Assembly (NCBI GenBank): GCA_026552955.1
Contig: JAPMTS010000047.1
Coordinates: 80,485-144,484, forward strand
Length of the DNA stretch: 64,000 bases
DNA from: Candidatus Methanoperedens sp.
Lineage (GTDB): Archaea > Halobacteriota > Methanosarcinia > Methanosarcinales > Methanoperedenaceae
Direction of reading: 5' to 3'
Of the stretch, positions 27,404-36,235 are shown in pieces (within the stretch, counting starts at the first letter, position 1; the number at the start of each line of letters is the position of its first letter). Under the pieces are notes generated by a model. That model was not told where the DNA came from. It worked only from the letters and a program-made list of their open reading frames with translations, and ran no database searches. Position numbers and translations under genes: made by a program.

Positions 27404-28584
27404 AAGTTATACGCGACCCGATACATGATTATATTGAACTGGACGACCTTGCGCTTTCATTGATCGAAACCCCGCAGGTGCAAAGGCTTCGGCGGATAAG
27501 GCAGCTGGGTTTTTCAAATCTTGTTTATCCGGGCGCAAACCATACGCGTTTTGAACATTCACTCGGTGTCTATCACCTTGCAAAACATCTTGTTAAACAG
27601 GTAGATGAGCAGCAGCGTAATGAACTTCTGGCGGCAGCGTTGCTCCACGACATCGGTCATGGGCCTTTTTCCCATGCTACTGAAAGTGTTATCTCGCGTT
27701 ATACAAGAAAAAGCCATGAGGATATAGAGGAATTATTATGGAAAGGAGAAATTTCAGATATACTCAAAAAGTATTCCCTATCCCCATCCGCAATAGCCCG
27801 GCATATCAGGGGAGAAACAAATTCCGGACAGATAATCCATAGCGAAATTGATGTGGACAGGATGGATTATCTTGTACGGGATGCCCATTATACGGGTGTG
27901 GCCTTTGGTCTTATTGATCATGTCAGGTTGATTCATGAACTAAAGTTCAATGAAAAAAAACTCGTACTTAGTATCGGGGGGCTGCAGGCTGCAGAGTCTC
28001 TCCTTGTGTCAAGATTCCTTATGCATCCTACCGTATATTTCCATCATGTCAGCAGGATAGCAGAATCCATGTGCCATCATGCTGCACAATACATGATAGA
28101 GAACGGGCTTGACGCAAAGTTATTAAAAAGAATGGATGATCACACTTTTTTGATGGAAATGAAAAATGCAGGAGGCTACGCATCTGAGATAGTGAAAAGG
28201 CTTGATGAAAGACAGCTTTTCAAGAGGGCTTTATATACCGATATCCATTCTGTGAATATTGATGTTGCAAAATTTCGAAAAAACACGCCCAGGATCGAGA
28301 ATGAAATAGCGCAACGCGCAGGTATTGATCCGGGTTATGTGCTTGTTGATATTCCTGAAACACCCGAGATCGCCGAAATGAAAGCCAAGGTAATGATTAA
28401 TGGTAAAATGATATCCATTGATAAAGCCTCAAATCTTGTGGCATCACTTGAAAAAGCACAGCTAGATAATTGGCGGCTTGGTGTTTACACACCTGCAGAA
28501 TACAGGATCAAAGTGGGAAATATTGCACGAGAATTGTTTGAAGTCAAAAAAGATATTAAACAGTTCAAATTGACCGGGATTTAA
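27400..28584 (+). CDS. HD-domain phosphohydrolase (SAMHD1/dGTPase-like)
   Basis: A 394-aa HD superfamily enzyme. The metal site is visible as His in HTRFEHSLGVYHLA, His-Asp in LLHDIGHGPFSHATE and Asp in SEIDVDRMDYLVRDAHYTG. This layout is that of deoxynucleoside triphosphohydrolases. The start overlaps the Res stop codon (ATGA), so it is cotranslated with a restriction enzyme. dNTP-depleting HD proteins can serve antiviral defence; whether this one does is inference. The 3' end overlaps the convergent cofE by 20 nt. Confidence 0.85.
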   Translation: MKVIRDPIHDYIELDDLALSLIETPQVQRLRRIRQLGFSNLVYPGANHTRFEHSLGVYHLAKHLVKQVDEQQRNELLAAALLHDIGHGPFSHATESVISRYTRKSHEDIEELLWKGEISDILKKYSLSPSAIARHIRGETNSGQIIHSEIDVDRMDYLVRDAHYTGVAFGLIDHVRLIHELKFNEKKLVLSIGGLQAAESLLVSRFLMHPTVYFHHVSRIAESMCHHAAQYMIENGLDAKLLKRMDDHTFLMEMKNAGGYASEIVKRLDERQLFKRALYTDIHSVNIDVAKFRKNTPRIENEIAQRAGIDPGYVLVDIPETPEIAEMKAKVMINGKMISIDKASNLVASLEKAQLDNWRLGVYTPAEYRIKVGNIARELFEVKKDIKQFKLTGI

Positions 28585-29326
28585 GGATCGCCTTACGTAT
28601 TACATCTTCGCTTTCAGGTCTGTATAATTCCTTAATCCCATTTGAATCATTATACAGGTCAAGACCCCTTATTATGACGATCGGGATTCCGCCATTGCCT
28701 TCACCCATCATTATGTTGGCAAAACCTGCTATTTCATCTGCAATGCCTTCATTCTTGACCTCGAGGATCCTTCCGAACAGGTCTTTTGTACCACGCCAGT
28801 CCCTTGTCGGTTTAATTCCCGCGCATCCTATTGCAGCTCCTGTCTGTCCTGTACGAAAAGCCCTTCCATTGGTATCTGTGATGATGACGCTGATATTCTT
28901 GCCTGTGTAATCGAATAATGATCTTTTAAGGTCAAGTGCGCTCTTATCAGGGTCCTCAGGCAGCAGCAGGACATTGTCGCAGCCTTCTACATTGGAGTGG
29001 TCAATTCCTGCATTCACGCAGATATTTCCATTCTTCAAACGAACGAGAAGAAAGGGAGAGTCCAACAATATTTCCATGCTTTCATCAAGCACAGCCTGGA
29101 CAAATCGGAGATCGATCTTATTCTTCATAGCTATGTGCTTTGCCCTTTCTGTAGGTTTCACGGTTTCCAGGGAAATTATCCTTCCTTCCGACTTGGAAAC
29201 AACGGTAGATGAAATAACAAAGATATCGTGTTCCTGTAGTTGGGCTCGCTGCAAAAAAATGCGTGCTATATCATCGCCTTTCTTGATGAGTGGAATATTT
29301 TCTACGGCAAATACTGCTGCATTCAA
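28565..29326 (-). CDS. cofE: Coenzyme F420-0:L-glutamate ligase
   Basis: A 253-aa GTP-dependent ligase that adds gamma-linked glutamates to F420-0 to finish coenzyme F420, the deazaflavin hydride carrier of methanogenic metabolism. Family motifs are visible: HDIFVISSTVVSKSEGR near residue 35, NAGIDHSNVEGCDNVLLLPEDPD near 107-128, and ITDTNGRAFRTGQTGAAIGCAG near 150-170. The length matches the single-domain archaeal enzyme. No other F420 synthesis gene is adjacent. It is divergent from the PAC2 gene. Confidence 0.93.
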   Translation of the reverse strand: MNAAVFAVENIPLIKKGDDIARIFLQRAQLQEHDIFVISSTVVSKSEGRIISLETVKPTERAKHIAMKNKIDLRFVQAVLDESMEILLDSPFLLVRLKNGNICVNAGIDHSNVEGCDNVLLLPEDPDKSALDLKRSLFDYTGKNISVIITDTNGRAFRTGQTGAAIGCAGIKPTRDWRGTKDLFGRILEVKNEGIADEIAGFANIMMGEGNGGIPIVIIRGLDLYNDSNGIKELYRPESEDVIRKAILKSRSI

Positions 29327-29473
29327 TAAAATTCCTCACCCCCTTAAAAGCGGTTGGAATGATAATTGTTTCCAATGCCAGTTGTAAACATATCCTAAAA
29401 TATGATGACGTATTAAGGAACAGATAATATTTCAATAGCAAAGATTAGATGAGCTTTTTAAGAATGTGAAAAT

Positions 29474-30223
29474 ATGGATCTCAGATTTCATAATAAACCG
29501 GAAATGGATAAACCTCGCATGCTAGTGGGTCTTCCAGGCATGGGAATGGTCGCCAAGACTACTATTGACTATTTTATAGACAGTTTAAAACCGGAATTGT
29601 TCGCGGATATCCTTGTTCCTTTTTTTTCACCTTCGGTTGCCTGTTTTGATAACGGTATTGTAATACCTATGGACAGGGATGTCAGTCCATTCAAATTTTT
29701 CTTTTCGAAGGAAAAAAATCTCATCCTGTTCTCAGGTGAGATGCAATTCGGTATTGTTGAAAAAGACAATGAGCTTGCTGAGAAGATCGTGGAGGCTGCA
29801 AAGCTTTGTGGTGTTGAAACGATCTATACAGTAATTGCCTCACACATAAAAAAATATGTTGAAGAACCGGAAGTATCAGGAGTTGCAACATCGATCGAAC
29901 TATTGAGTTTTCTTGAGAGCAAAGGGATAAAAAAAGCGGACGGACAGCTTCAAATCAGCGGTGTCAATGGGGTTGTGATAGAATATGCAAAGCTTAATGG
30001 GATAAATGGGATATCTCTCCTGTGCGATACAGCATTTCCGGAAGCCCTGGATATAAAGGCATGTTATGCAGGGATAAAAAAAGCATCCGAGATATTAGAG
30101 GTCGATATTGACCTGGGCAAAATTGAGCTGGAAATAAAAAAATTCGATGACAGCTTAAAGAGACATCTAAAAGAAATAAATGAAAAGAAAAAAAAAGATG
30201 AGGATTTGAATTATATAGGCTGA
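29474..30223 (+). CDS. PAC2 family protein
   Basis: A 249-aa protein of the PAC2 (proteasome assembly chaperone-like) family. The pattern is MLVGLPGMGMVAKTTIDYF near the start, followed by an alternating alpha/beta fold with SGEMQFG and ETIYTVIASHI segments. A charged C-terminal helix (KKFDDSLKRHLKEINEKKKKDEDL) ends it. Archaeal members of this group are structurally related to eukaryotic assembly chaperones, but their role is not settled. It stands alone between cofE and the convergent asparagine synthase-like gene. Confidence 0.82.
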   Translation: MDLRFHNKPEMDKPRMLVGLPGMGMVAKTTIDYFIDSLKPELFADILVPFFSPSVACFDNGIVIPMDRDVSPFKFFFSKEKNLILFSGEMQFGIVEKDNELAEKIVEAAKLCGVETIYTVIASHIKKYVEEPEVSGVATSIELLSFLESKGIKKADGQLQISGVNGVVIEYAKLNGINGISLLCDTAFPEALDIKACYAGIKKASEILEVDIDLGKIELEIKKFDDSLKRHLKEINEKKKKDEDLNYIG

Positions 30224-30251
30224 TTAATCTCTGACTCAAAAGTCTCAAATT

Positions 30252-31613
30252 TTAAAAGGAAAACTCTGTGTGCTTAATTTCTCCCAGATATATTCCTAAA
30301 GCCCCTTTGTATCCGTTTTTCTTGGCAAGCTTCTCCATAGCCGAATAAACACCGCTGCTGTATTGTGCCGCTTTCTTTTCTTTCCATACAAGCTCATCAG
30401 GAAGAATCATCGAAGATGCCATCCTTAAAATATATTTGCGTATCCCATTATGAATCTTGAGTTCAGGGACGATCCTCAGGGCGAGTTCCACGACTTTCCT
30501 GTCAAGGTAGGGAACCCTGAGTTCAACTGAATTTGCCATGGTCACTGCATCATCACGTTCAAGATTATTCCGGGCGATATTCCCAATATCATTTATCAAT
30601 GTGGATTCAAGTTCCGGAGCAGTCATGGACTCATACCGTTTGTATCCGGCAAATAGTTCATCAGCACCCTGGCCTGAAAGGATGACACGTTTCCCATCAC
30701 TATGGGCATCTTTTGAAGCAAAATATAAAGGCAGGGCAATACTTACTTTCATGGCTTCAGGAGATCCGATGGCATTTATCACACAGGGAAGGGCAGTTTC
30801 CAGTTCATCAATGGTAAGTTCATGTAGATGCAGCTTATCCTGAAGGCCGAGGAGCTGTGCCGCCTTCTTTGTCTGGCCAATATCATGAGAACCTTTCATG
30901 CCAGCGGAATATAACTTTGCATCCTTGCATAGTGCAGCAAGCAGCGAACTGTCAAGACCTCCGGAAAAAGCGATCGCACAGGGTTTATAACATCTTTTTT
31001 TAATGGATTGTTCCAGGCTTTTGAAAAGCATTTCTCGTACTGTTTTCTCATCTGCCAATATTGGCCCTGTGGAAAAAGCGGCAATTTTTTTTTCAATAAT
31101 ATTCCCGGCACAAAACGTTAGCATGTATCCCGGCTTGAGAGATTCGATATCATTCCTGCCTATTGCGATCAACGCCTTTTTTTCAGATGCAAATGCAAAA
31201 TCTTGGCCTGTGGAATAATAAAGCGGCTTTACCCCTGCAGGATCACGCACTATAGATATCTTTCCATTTTCAGCATATGCAAATGCATAATCACCATCTG
31301 ATCTGCCAACAGCCTCTTCTATTCCATAAGATGAGATCATCCCATACAGGATCTCGCTATCGGAATCGGCTGTAATTCCAAGAATGTGTGCCATTTCCCT
31401 GAAATTATATATCTCCCCATTATAAGTGAGGGCGCCTCCATTTGAGATGGGTTGTTTTTTTTCCCCTGTTATTTTAAGCAAAACATTGCCAATAGCGATA
31501 TCATCTTTCACAAATATACCGCTGCCATCAGGTCCCCTGTGTTTGATAGCTTCAAGCATTTTTTGGACTGTGTCTTTAGCATCTTTTCCTGTAGCACCTG
31601 CTATTCCGCACAT
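30252..31613 (-). CDS. Asparagine synthase-like glutamine amidotransferase
   Basis: A 453-aa enzyme with an N-terminal class II glutaminase domain, whose nucleophile Cys2 is exposed in MCGIAGATG, and a C-terminal ATP-pyrophosphatase domain with the P-loop AFSGGLDSSLLAAL and GQGADELFAGYKRY. It is shorter than bacterial AsnB, as in a small archaeal AsnB-like group that may amidate other substrates. The start is placed at 31613 because the catalytic Cys must follow Met; the frame continues 49 codons upstream with low-complexity residues. An AATAAATAG TATA-like box lies about 26 nt upstream, inside the 3' end of the neighbouring gene. Confidence 0.88.
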   Translation of the reverse strand: MCGIAGATGKDAKDTVQKMLEAIKHRGPDGSGIFVKDDIAIGNVLLKITGEKKQPISNGGALTYNGEIYNFREMAHILGITADSDSEILYGMISSYGIEEAVGRSDGDYAFAYAENGKISIVRDPAGVKPLYYSTGQDFAFASEKKALIAIGRNDIESLKPGYMLTFCAGNIIEKKIAAFSTGPILADEKTVREMLFKSLEQSIKKRCYKPCAIAFSGGLDSSLLAALCKDAKLYSAGMKGSHDIGQTKKAAQLLGLQDKLHLHELTIDELETALPCVINAIGSPEAMKVSIALPLYFASKDAHSDGKRVILSGQGADELFAGYKRYESMTAPELESTLINDIGNIARNNLERDDAVTMANSVELRVPYLDRKVVELALRIVPELKIHNGIRKYILRMASSMILPDELVWKEKKAAQYSSGVYSAMEKLAKKNGYKGALGIYLGEIKHTEFSF

Positions 31614-31648
31614 GACGGCTATTATCACTGAAGGATTAAAATAACTAT

Positions 31649-32386
31649 TTATTTTGTTAAAATAATTATTAGAATCGAGGTAAGAAAAATAACTGTTAAG
31701 AACATTACCAATAACAACATTGATAATAATGGAATATTCATTGTCATGACGTCTTTCCATGAAGCATTTTTAAATGATTCCCATGCAAAGTCTTTATTAT
31801 TATTTGGCTGGTCACTGAAATCCATAACATAGTTCATAGTAGCTCGCACAGCCACCTCAGTCTGAATGCCGCATGCTCCTGTGGTTTCAAGATATATAAT
31901 TGCGGAATTATTCTGGATTATCCTATTATTCAAACTCCTGACTGTTTTTATGATCCTCTCAAGCATATCATAGGACATCATAGCATTCAGGTTGTCGATA
32001 ATTATGATACATCTGCCTTTTTTTTCAATAAATTCATCTATTAATTTAAAAAGACAGTTATAATCTGTGGGAGAAGTGCAGTATTTTGTATCATCCTTTT
32101 TTATCACAAGCCCCATCATAAGAGTTATCATATCAATAAATTGGATTCCATCAAAAAAATAAGATTGAGATTTGAGCTTTTTCTCGACTATATCTGGAGT
32201 TTGCTGGTAACAGACCCATATAATATTTTTTATTTCTGAATTTTTTATTGATTTATATACTATACTGTATAGTTGTTCCTCTGTAGAAGATGAAGATGGA
32301 ATTGATATCAGCACGCTTTCCTTGGAAAGGATATCCTTGAACTGCTTATTTTCGTTTGGTTTCACTTGTATCACCCAGAAGAACAT
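31649..32386 (-). CDS. Degenerate KaiC/RecA-like protein with C-terminal membrane anchor
   Basis: A 245-aa protein. The first 205 residues follow a RecA-like fold, with strand-plus-Asp segments such as KGRCIIIIDNLNAMM in the Walker B position, but no Walker A P-loop, so it probably does not hydrolyse ATP. The last 30 residues (IPLLSMLLLVMFLTVIFLTSIL) form one transmembrane helix, giving a tail-anchored topology. The start overlaps the preceding KaiC-like gene by 41 nt; a GTG at 32365 is an alternative. It could recruit the cluster's other RecA-like proteins to the membrane. Confidence 0.6.
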   Translation of the reverse strand: MFFWVIQVKPNENKQFKDILSKESVLISIPSSSSTEEQLYSIVYKSIKNSEIKNIIWVCYQQTPDIVEKKLKSQSYFFDGIQFIDMITLMMGLVIKKDDTKYCTSPTDYNCLFKLIDEFIEKKGRCIIIIDNLNAMMSYDMLERIIKTVRSLNNRIIQNNSAIIYLETTGACGIQTEVAVRATMNYVMDFSDQPNNNKDFAWESFKNASWKDVMTMNIPLLSMLLLVMFLTVIFLTSILIIILTK

Positions 32387-33062
32387 TGTATTTGCTATAT
32401 ACTTCTATTCCCTTATCGGTAAAATCATATTGCCGTATTTCTCTTATATGTTTTGTCCATCGCATTTTTGCGATCTGTATTACATGCATTATCTCATTCA
32501 TGTCCGCTGATTGGATCCTGCGATTGATAAATAACCCGTCAACAGCATATTCGATTATTCCGGATTTTGTTGAGGAGGAATCCACATCAGATTCCGCTGT
32601 TATCAATGCAGTTGCGCGATACTCTTTGATTATTTTGAAGAGATTGAACAGGCGGCTGCGACTTTCAATTTCATCCTGGCAGAGTAACAGGAAATCCGTA
32701 ACCGGATCTACTATAACAATATCTGTTTTTATTTTACTCACAATAATGGGCAGTTCATCAAGAAATTTAGAAGTAAGAACAGGTTCCAGGGAGTTGAGAT
32801 CAAGAAGTTTGTTATTAATAAATGGTTCAAAATCCCATCCATATATCCGCGAATTCTTTATAAGCTCCTTTTCGTTGTGATTTGCTGAAATATAGAGGCA
32901 CTTTTTTCCTTGTTTTAAGCATGAATGCAGGAATTGCAGAGAAATAAGAGTTTTTCCAGATCCTGCTGGTCCTACGACGCCAATAATGTGCCCTGAAATT
33001 ATACCTCCATAGAGCATTTCATCAATACCCTGAATTCCTGAACTGATTCTATTTTCGTCCAT
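32346..33062 (-). CDS. KaiC-domain ATPase, single domain
   Basis: A 238-aa RecA-superfamily ATPase of the KaiC/RAD55 type. The opening GIQGIDEMLYGGIISG is the family signature, followed by Walker A GPAGSGKTL near residue 34 and Walker B-like DIVIVDPVTDFLL near 115. The C-terminal strand pattern (IQIAKMRWTKHIREIRQYDFTDKGIEVY) is also typical. GAGG lies 8 nt before the ATG. It is followed, with overlap, by the membrane-anchored degenerate homologue. Related archaeal proteins act in sensory and motility control; the function here is not known. Confidence 0.78.
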   Translation of the reverse strand: MDENRISSGIQGIDEMLYGGIISGHIIGVVGPAGSGKTLISLQFLHSCLKQGKKCLYISANHNEKELIKNSRIYGWDFEPFINNKLLDLNSLEPVLTSKFLDELPIIVSKIKTDIVIVDPVTDFLLLCQDEIESRSRLFNLFKIIKEYRATALITAESDVDSSSTKSGIIEYAVDGLFINRRIQSADMNEIMHVIQIAKMRWTKHIREIRQYDFTDKGIEVYSKYNVLLGDTSETKRK

Positions 33063-33234
33063 AATTTTTCCTCAAAATATAAATATATATTTATATTATA
33101 ATTATTATAACAATAATGATTCTAATTAATAATCTGTGATAAGTGAGAACAGTTATTCTCGAGCAGACTGTTTTTAACCGTTTTGCATATGATAACCTGC
33201 CTGAAATATAATCCCGGGCAGAAATATGCGAGAT

Positions 33235-34443
33235 TTAGATTCCTCCTGTAATTTTATCTATTAATATTTCAAATGCTTCAAATATCCCGATTTTATCTTT
33301 TGCCACCGCTGGAATAACGGGAATATCTTTACCTAAGCCAAGATGCTTCCTTATTTCTTCAGGGGTCAATGCTTCCTGTAAGTCCTGTTTATTGGCTATT
33401 ACTATATACGGCAGTCCATAAGACTTTGTAATCTGAAGTATCTCTTTTGCGTGTATAAAATCCTGAGGATTTGATGAATCCAAAATGAGAAATACACCCA
33501 TAGATTCACCGCTTAATAGTTTTATTATCGGGGTAAATCGCTCCTGTCCGGATGTTCCAAAGAGATCTGCACTGAATCCTTTATATTCCACGTGACAACG
33601 CTCAATAGCTATTGTTGTCCCTATTCTATCAACAGAGACGCTCTGAGTTGAGAGCGCATGCAAAAATGTAGATTTTCCTGCAAAAAAAGCCCCTGTAATA
33701 AGTATTTTTGGTATGAATAACGTAATCCCTCCCGGGCGAGATACTCTAAAAAGCATGGATTTTCTCGATTCTTTCGTCCAATCCGATTTAAGCATGGATT
33801 TTCTCGATTCTTTTATCCAATCAGATCTCAGTATCCAGTAGTATTGGCCAAAGATGACACGGTCGGCGATACCGCCTACAGCTATTACTGCGTTAAAGAG
33901 TTCTTTTTTTATTGAATCCAAAGTTTCCTGAGAATACGGCCAGACGGTGAAATTATAAATCATAGTATGATCATGAAGAATTGCATATTTATTCCAATTC
34001 CTGATAGCTTCGATAGTTTCTTTCTCACCGCACAAATCAAGGATAGTGGAAAGAGAACCAAATACTATCGTACTTGGTGGCAATTCTTTCATCGCATCTA
34101 TTATTATTTTACTTAAATCTTCAATATTCTCTGGATTTGACACAACATATTTCTCTTTTGAAGGTGCTCTTATTAGTGAATTATAGGCATCGACAAGAAA
34201 GAATCTATCTTTGAAAATATCTATATCCCAGCCAAACTGCGCAAATTGACCTTTAATATTGTCCGGACAGGTACTTGATGCCACATATACCACTGTCTTT
34301 GCGCTTTTTAACGAAGTATAAACAGTTTGTAATCCGAAAACTTCCCCTTCTACACCCGGCTGGATATAATATACAAGGCTCTTTCCGTCAGGTATTCCTC
34401 CCCCCAAGAATTCATCAATCTTTGGAATCCCGGTTTCAAGCAT
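33235..34443 (-). CDS. Fusion of inactive KaiC-like domain and small Ras-like GTPase
   Basis: A 402-aa two-domain protein. Residues 1-210 are KaiC-like (IPKIDEFLGGGIPDGKSLVYY...), but the P-loop position reads QPGVEGEVFG and lacks the GKT/S. Residues 235-402 are a Ras-like GTPase with G1 GAFFAGKST, G3 DLFGTSGQERF, G4 NKQD and a plausible G5 VAKD, resembling archaeal COG2229-type GTPases. Between them lies a tandem 13-residue duplication (SDWxKESRKSML). It follows the KaiC-like gene at 35148 by 6 nt, so they form one operon. The fusion suggests a switch that couples GTP state to RecA-like partners. Confidence 0.8.
   Translation of the reverse strand: MLETGIPKIDEFLGGGIPDGKSLVYYIQPGVEGEVFGLQTVYTSLKSAKTVVYVASSTCPDNIKGQFAQFGWDIDIFKDRFFLVDAYNSLIRAPSKEKYVVSNPENIEDLSKIIIDAMKELPPSTIVFGSLSTILDLCGEKETIEAIRNWNKYAILHDHTMIYNFTVWPYSQETLDSIKKELFNAVIAVGGIADRVIFGQYYWILRSDWIKESRKSMLKSDWTKESRKSMLFRVSRPGGITLFIPKILITGAFFAGKSTFLHALSTQSVSVDRIGTTIAIERCHVEYKGFSADLFGTSGQERFTPIIKLLSGESMGVFLILDSSNPQDFIHAKEILQITKSYGLPYIVIANKQDLQEALTPEEIRKHLGLGKDIPVIPAVAKDKIGIFEAFEILIDKITGGI
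33751..33828. repeat. 39-bp tandem duplication inside the KaiC-GTPase gene
   Basis: Two adjacent copies of AAGCATGGATTTTCTCGATT and the following bases, with period 39, differ at a few positions. They encode the repeated SDWxKESRKSML linker. The period is a multiple of three, so the frame is preserved and linker length could vary between strains. Confidence 0.85.
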
Positions 34444-34449
34444 GCAATT

Positions 34450-35148
34450 TCACTCTCCCATCTTTATATTGGATCCTTCGATTTCATAGTGAAACCATGG
34501 AGTTGGTTTTTGTGAAAGTCCAATTACCCGAATGAAATTCCTATCATTTTCAGATTTGATTTCTATAATACCATCAAACAGTTGTTTTAAGGTGTTGATA
34601 TCCTTATCATCATGCATTCCGCTCTCTAATACAAAAATTCCAAGAGCGCCTGCGCCCTTGATACGTCCCGTAAAAACATGAAGGAACCTGAAAACAGTCT
34701 GGATATTTGAATACATCAATAATGTAGATAGTGAATTTATATGAAGCTGATTTTTCCGGATATTTTTTTTCATATAGAATTCATCCAAAAACTGGCTTAT
34801 CTTAACCCCGATTCCTGTCAGATCAACAGGACTGTTTGTAATTTTAATATTATCATTTTCAACGTCATTGCTGCCAAGAGTCTTTGTAATGCAGTCTATT
34901 ATCCCGATCCTTGACATAGGCAGGTTTAAATTGTGTTCCTTGAACCAATCCAGAATATGGGTTGCTGGTTCGCGGGTTGTTACCATTATTATTCCATTTT
35001 CATTTGTTGTAGCACCGTAGTACATCATGTTATACAGGATAATTTCTTTCCCACTCATCGAAGGGCCTATCAGCATGATATTCTTGCCTTTTGTAAGTCC
35101 GTCTACGGCATTATCGAGTACCTTAATACCAAATGTATAGTCGTTCAT
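34450..35148 (-). CDS. KaiC-like RecA-fold protein
   Basis: A 232-aa protein of the KaiC/RAD55-like group. It opens with FGIKVLDNAVDGLTKGKNIMLIGPSMSGKEI, where the P-loop GPSMSGKE has Glu in place of the usual Ser/Thr, so nucleotide hydrolysis is doubtful. The middle segment has INSLSTLLMYSN, and the C-terminus has LFDGIIEIKSENDRNFIRVIGL, matching the family fold. AAGGA precedes the ATG. It heads the minus-strand operon that contains the KaiC-GTPase fusion and is divergent from the active KaiC-domain gene at 35301. Confidence 0.7.
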   Translation of the reverse strand: MNDYTFGIKVLDNAVDGLTKGKNIMLIGPSMSGKEIILYNMMYYGATTNENGIIMVTTREPATHILDWFKEHNLNLPMSRIGIIDCITKTLGSNDVENDNIKITNSPVDLTGIGVKISQFLDEFYMKKNIRKNQLHINSLSTLLMYSNIQTVFRFLHVFTGRIKGAGALGIFVLESGMHDDKDINTLKQLFDGIIEIKSENDRNFIRVIGLSQKPTPWFHYEIEGSNIKMGE

Positions 35149-35300
35149 CTTTTTCCTTTTTGCGAAAGCATAATTAAATCAGCGTTTATGATCAGAGAAA
35201 CCTCAAGGATGCTTTTTTCTATTAACACTATATTAAAAGCAATTGTCACAAATTTCACACTTATATTTATATATAAAACATTGCATCATATTTTTAATAA

Positions 35301-36053
35301 ATGAGAGTAAAATCAGGAATTGAAGGATTTGATGTGTTGGTTGAAGGAGGATTTCTGCAGGGACGGCAGTACCTTTTGAGCGGCTCACCGGGGAGCGGCA
35401 AGACTACTTTTGGAGTCCAATTTCTAACAACAGGGGCATTTGAAGGGGAAGCAGGAGCATACATTACATTATCCGAAAGTATAGGGACTATTGTAGATGA
35501 TATGTCACGATATAATCTGCAGATCGATGATCTGATCAAGAAGAAAAAATTGTTCTTTATTGATCTGGGTCCACTGATTAATTATGGGGAATATGATGAG
35601 ATGGCAAATCTTATCACTCCGGATTATAATCAGGAATCAGGCGATACTCCTGTAAATCAAGCACCAACTCCATTTTCAGTATTTAAAGAAGTGGAAAATC
35701 AGGTGAGGCGGTGCGGTATTAAGAGATTGGTGATTGACTCATTGTCTGCCATCAGGTTCACATCCCAAAGCCAGGCATCTGAAGAGCGTTCCATCGTCAG
35801 GTTTATCCGTAATTTGAGAAATCTCGGATGCACTACTATCCTGCTCTCCGAGCTTACAAAACCAGATACATATACAATTGAACAATTCACATCTCATGGT
35901 GTGATATTCCTTCATAATTTCATGGATAAGCAGGGAACTATGGTCCGGGCTTTGCAGATCATTAAACTGCGTGGGACAAAGCATGATTGTGAGATGCGAT
36001 CCATTGAATTTTCGGATAAAGGTTTGAAAGTAGGAAAGCCAATTAAAAAGTAA
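35301..36053 (+). CDS. KaiC-domain ATPase, single domain
   Basis: A 250-aa ATPase of the KaiC type with complete motifs: GIEGFDVLVEGGFLQGRQYLLSG, Walker A GSPGSGKTTFG near residue 28, Walker B-like RLVIDSLSAIRF near 143, and the C-terminal LRGTKHDCEMRSIEFSDKGLKV. A TATA box, TATATAAA, centred near 35273 is 26 nt from the ATG, so the message is likely leaderless. It shares a 150-bp divergent promoter region with the gene at 35148. It is the best candidate for an active motor in this cluster. KaiA and KaiB are absent, so it is not a clock component on this evidence. Confidence 0.82.
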   Translation: MRVKSGIEGFDVLVEGGFLQGRQYLLSGSPGSGKTTFGVQFLTTGAFEGEAGAYITLSESIGTIVDDMSRYNLQIDDLIKKKKLFFIDLGPLINYGEYDEMANLITPDYNQESGDTPVNQAPTPFSVFKEVENQVRRCGIKRLVIDSLSAIRFTSQSQASEERSIVRFIRNLRNLGCTTILLSELTKPDTYTIEQFTSHGVIFLHNFMDKQGTMVRALQIIKLRGTKHDCEMRSIEFSDKGLKVGKPIKK

Positions 36054-36235
36054 ACTAAGGATTAACCGATGAACGATGAACATATCGTTTAGATATAGTG
36101 GTGTTATTTTTCATATGAGTAATCCTTGACGGAAGTTAATTCCGGGAGTACCTACCGTACTTATTGAAGGTCTCGTCCTGGGGATACAAAACTTTAAAAT
36201 ATGTCAGCTTACAACTTATTATTAGAGTGAGGAAG

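Noticed and set aside
31649..36053. Circadian KaiABC system
   Set aside because: Only single-domain KaiC-like proteins are present, with no kaiA or kaiB and no double-domain KaiC.
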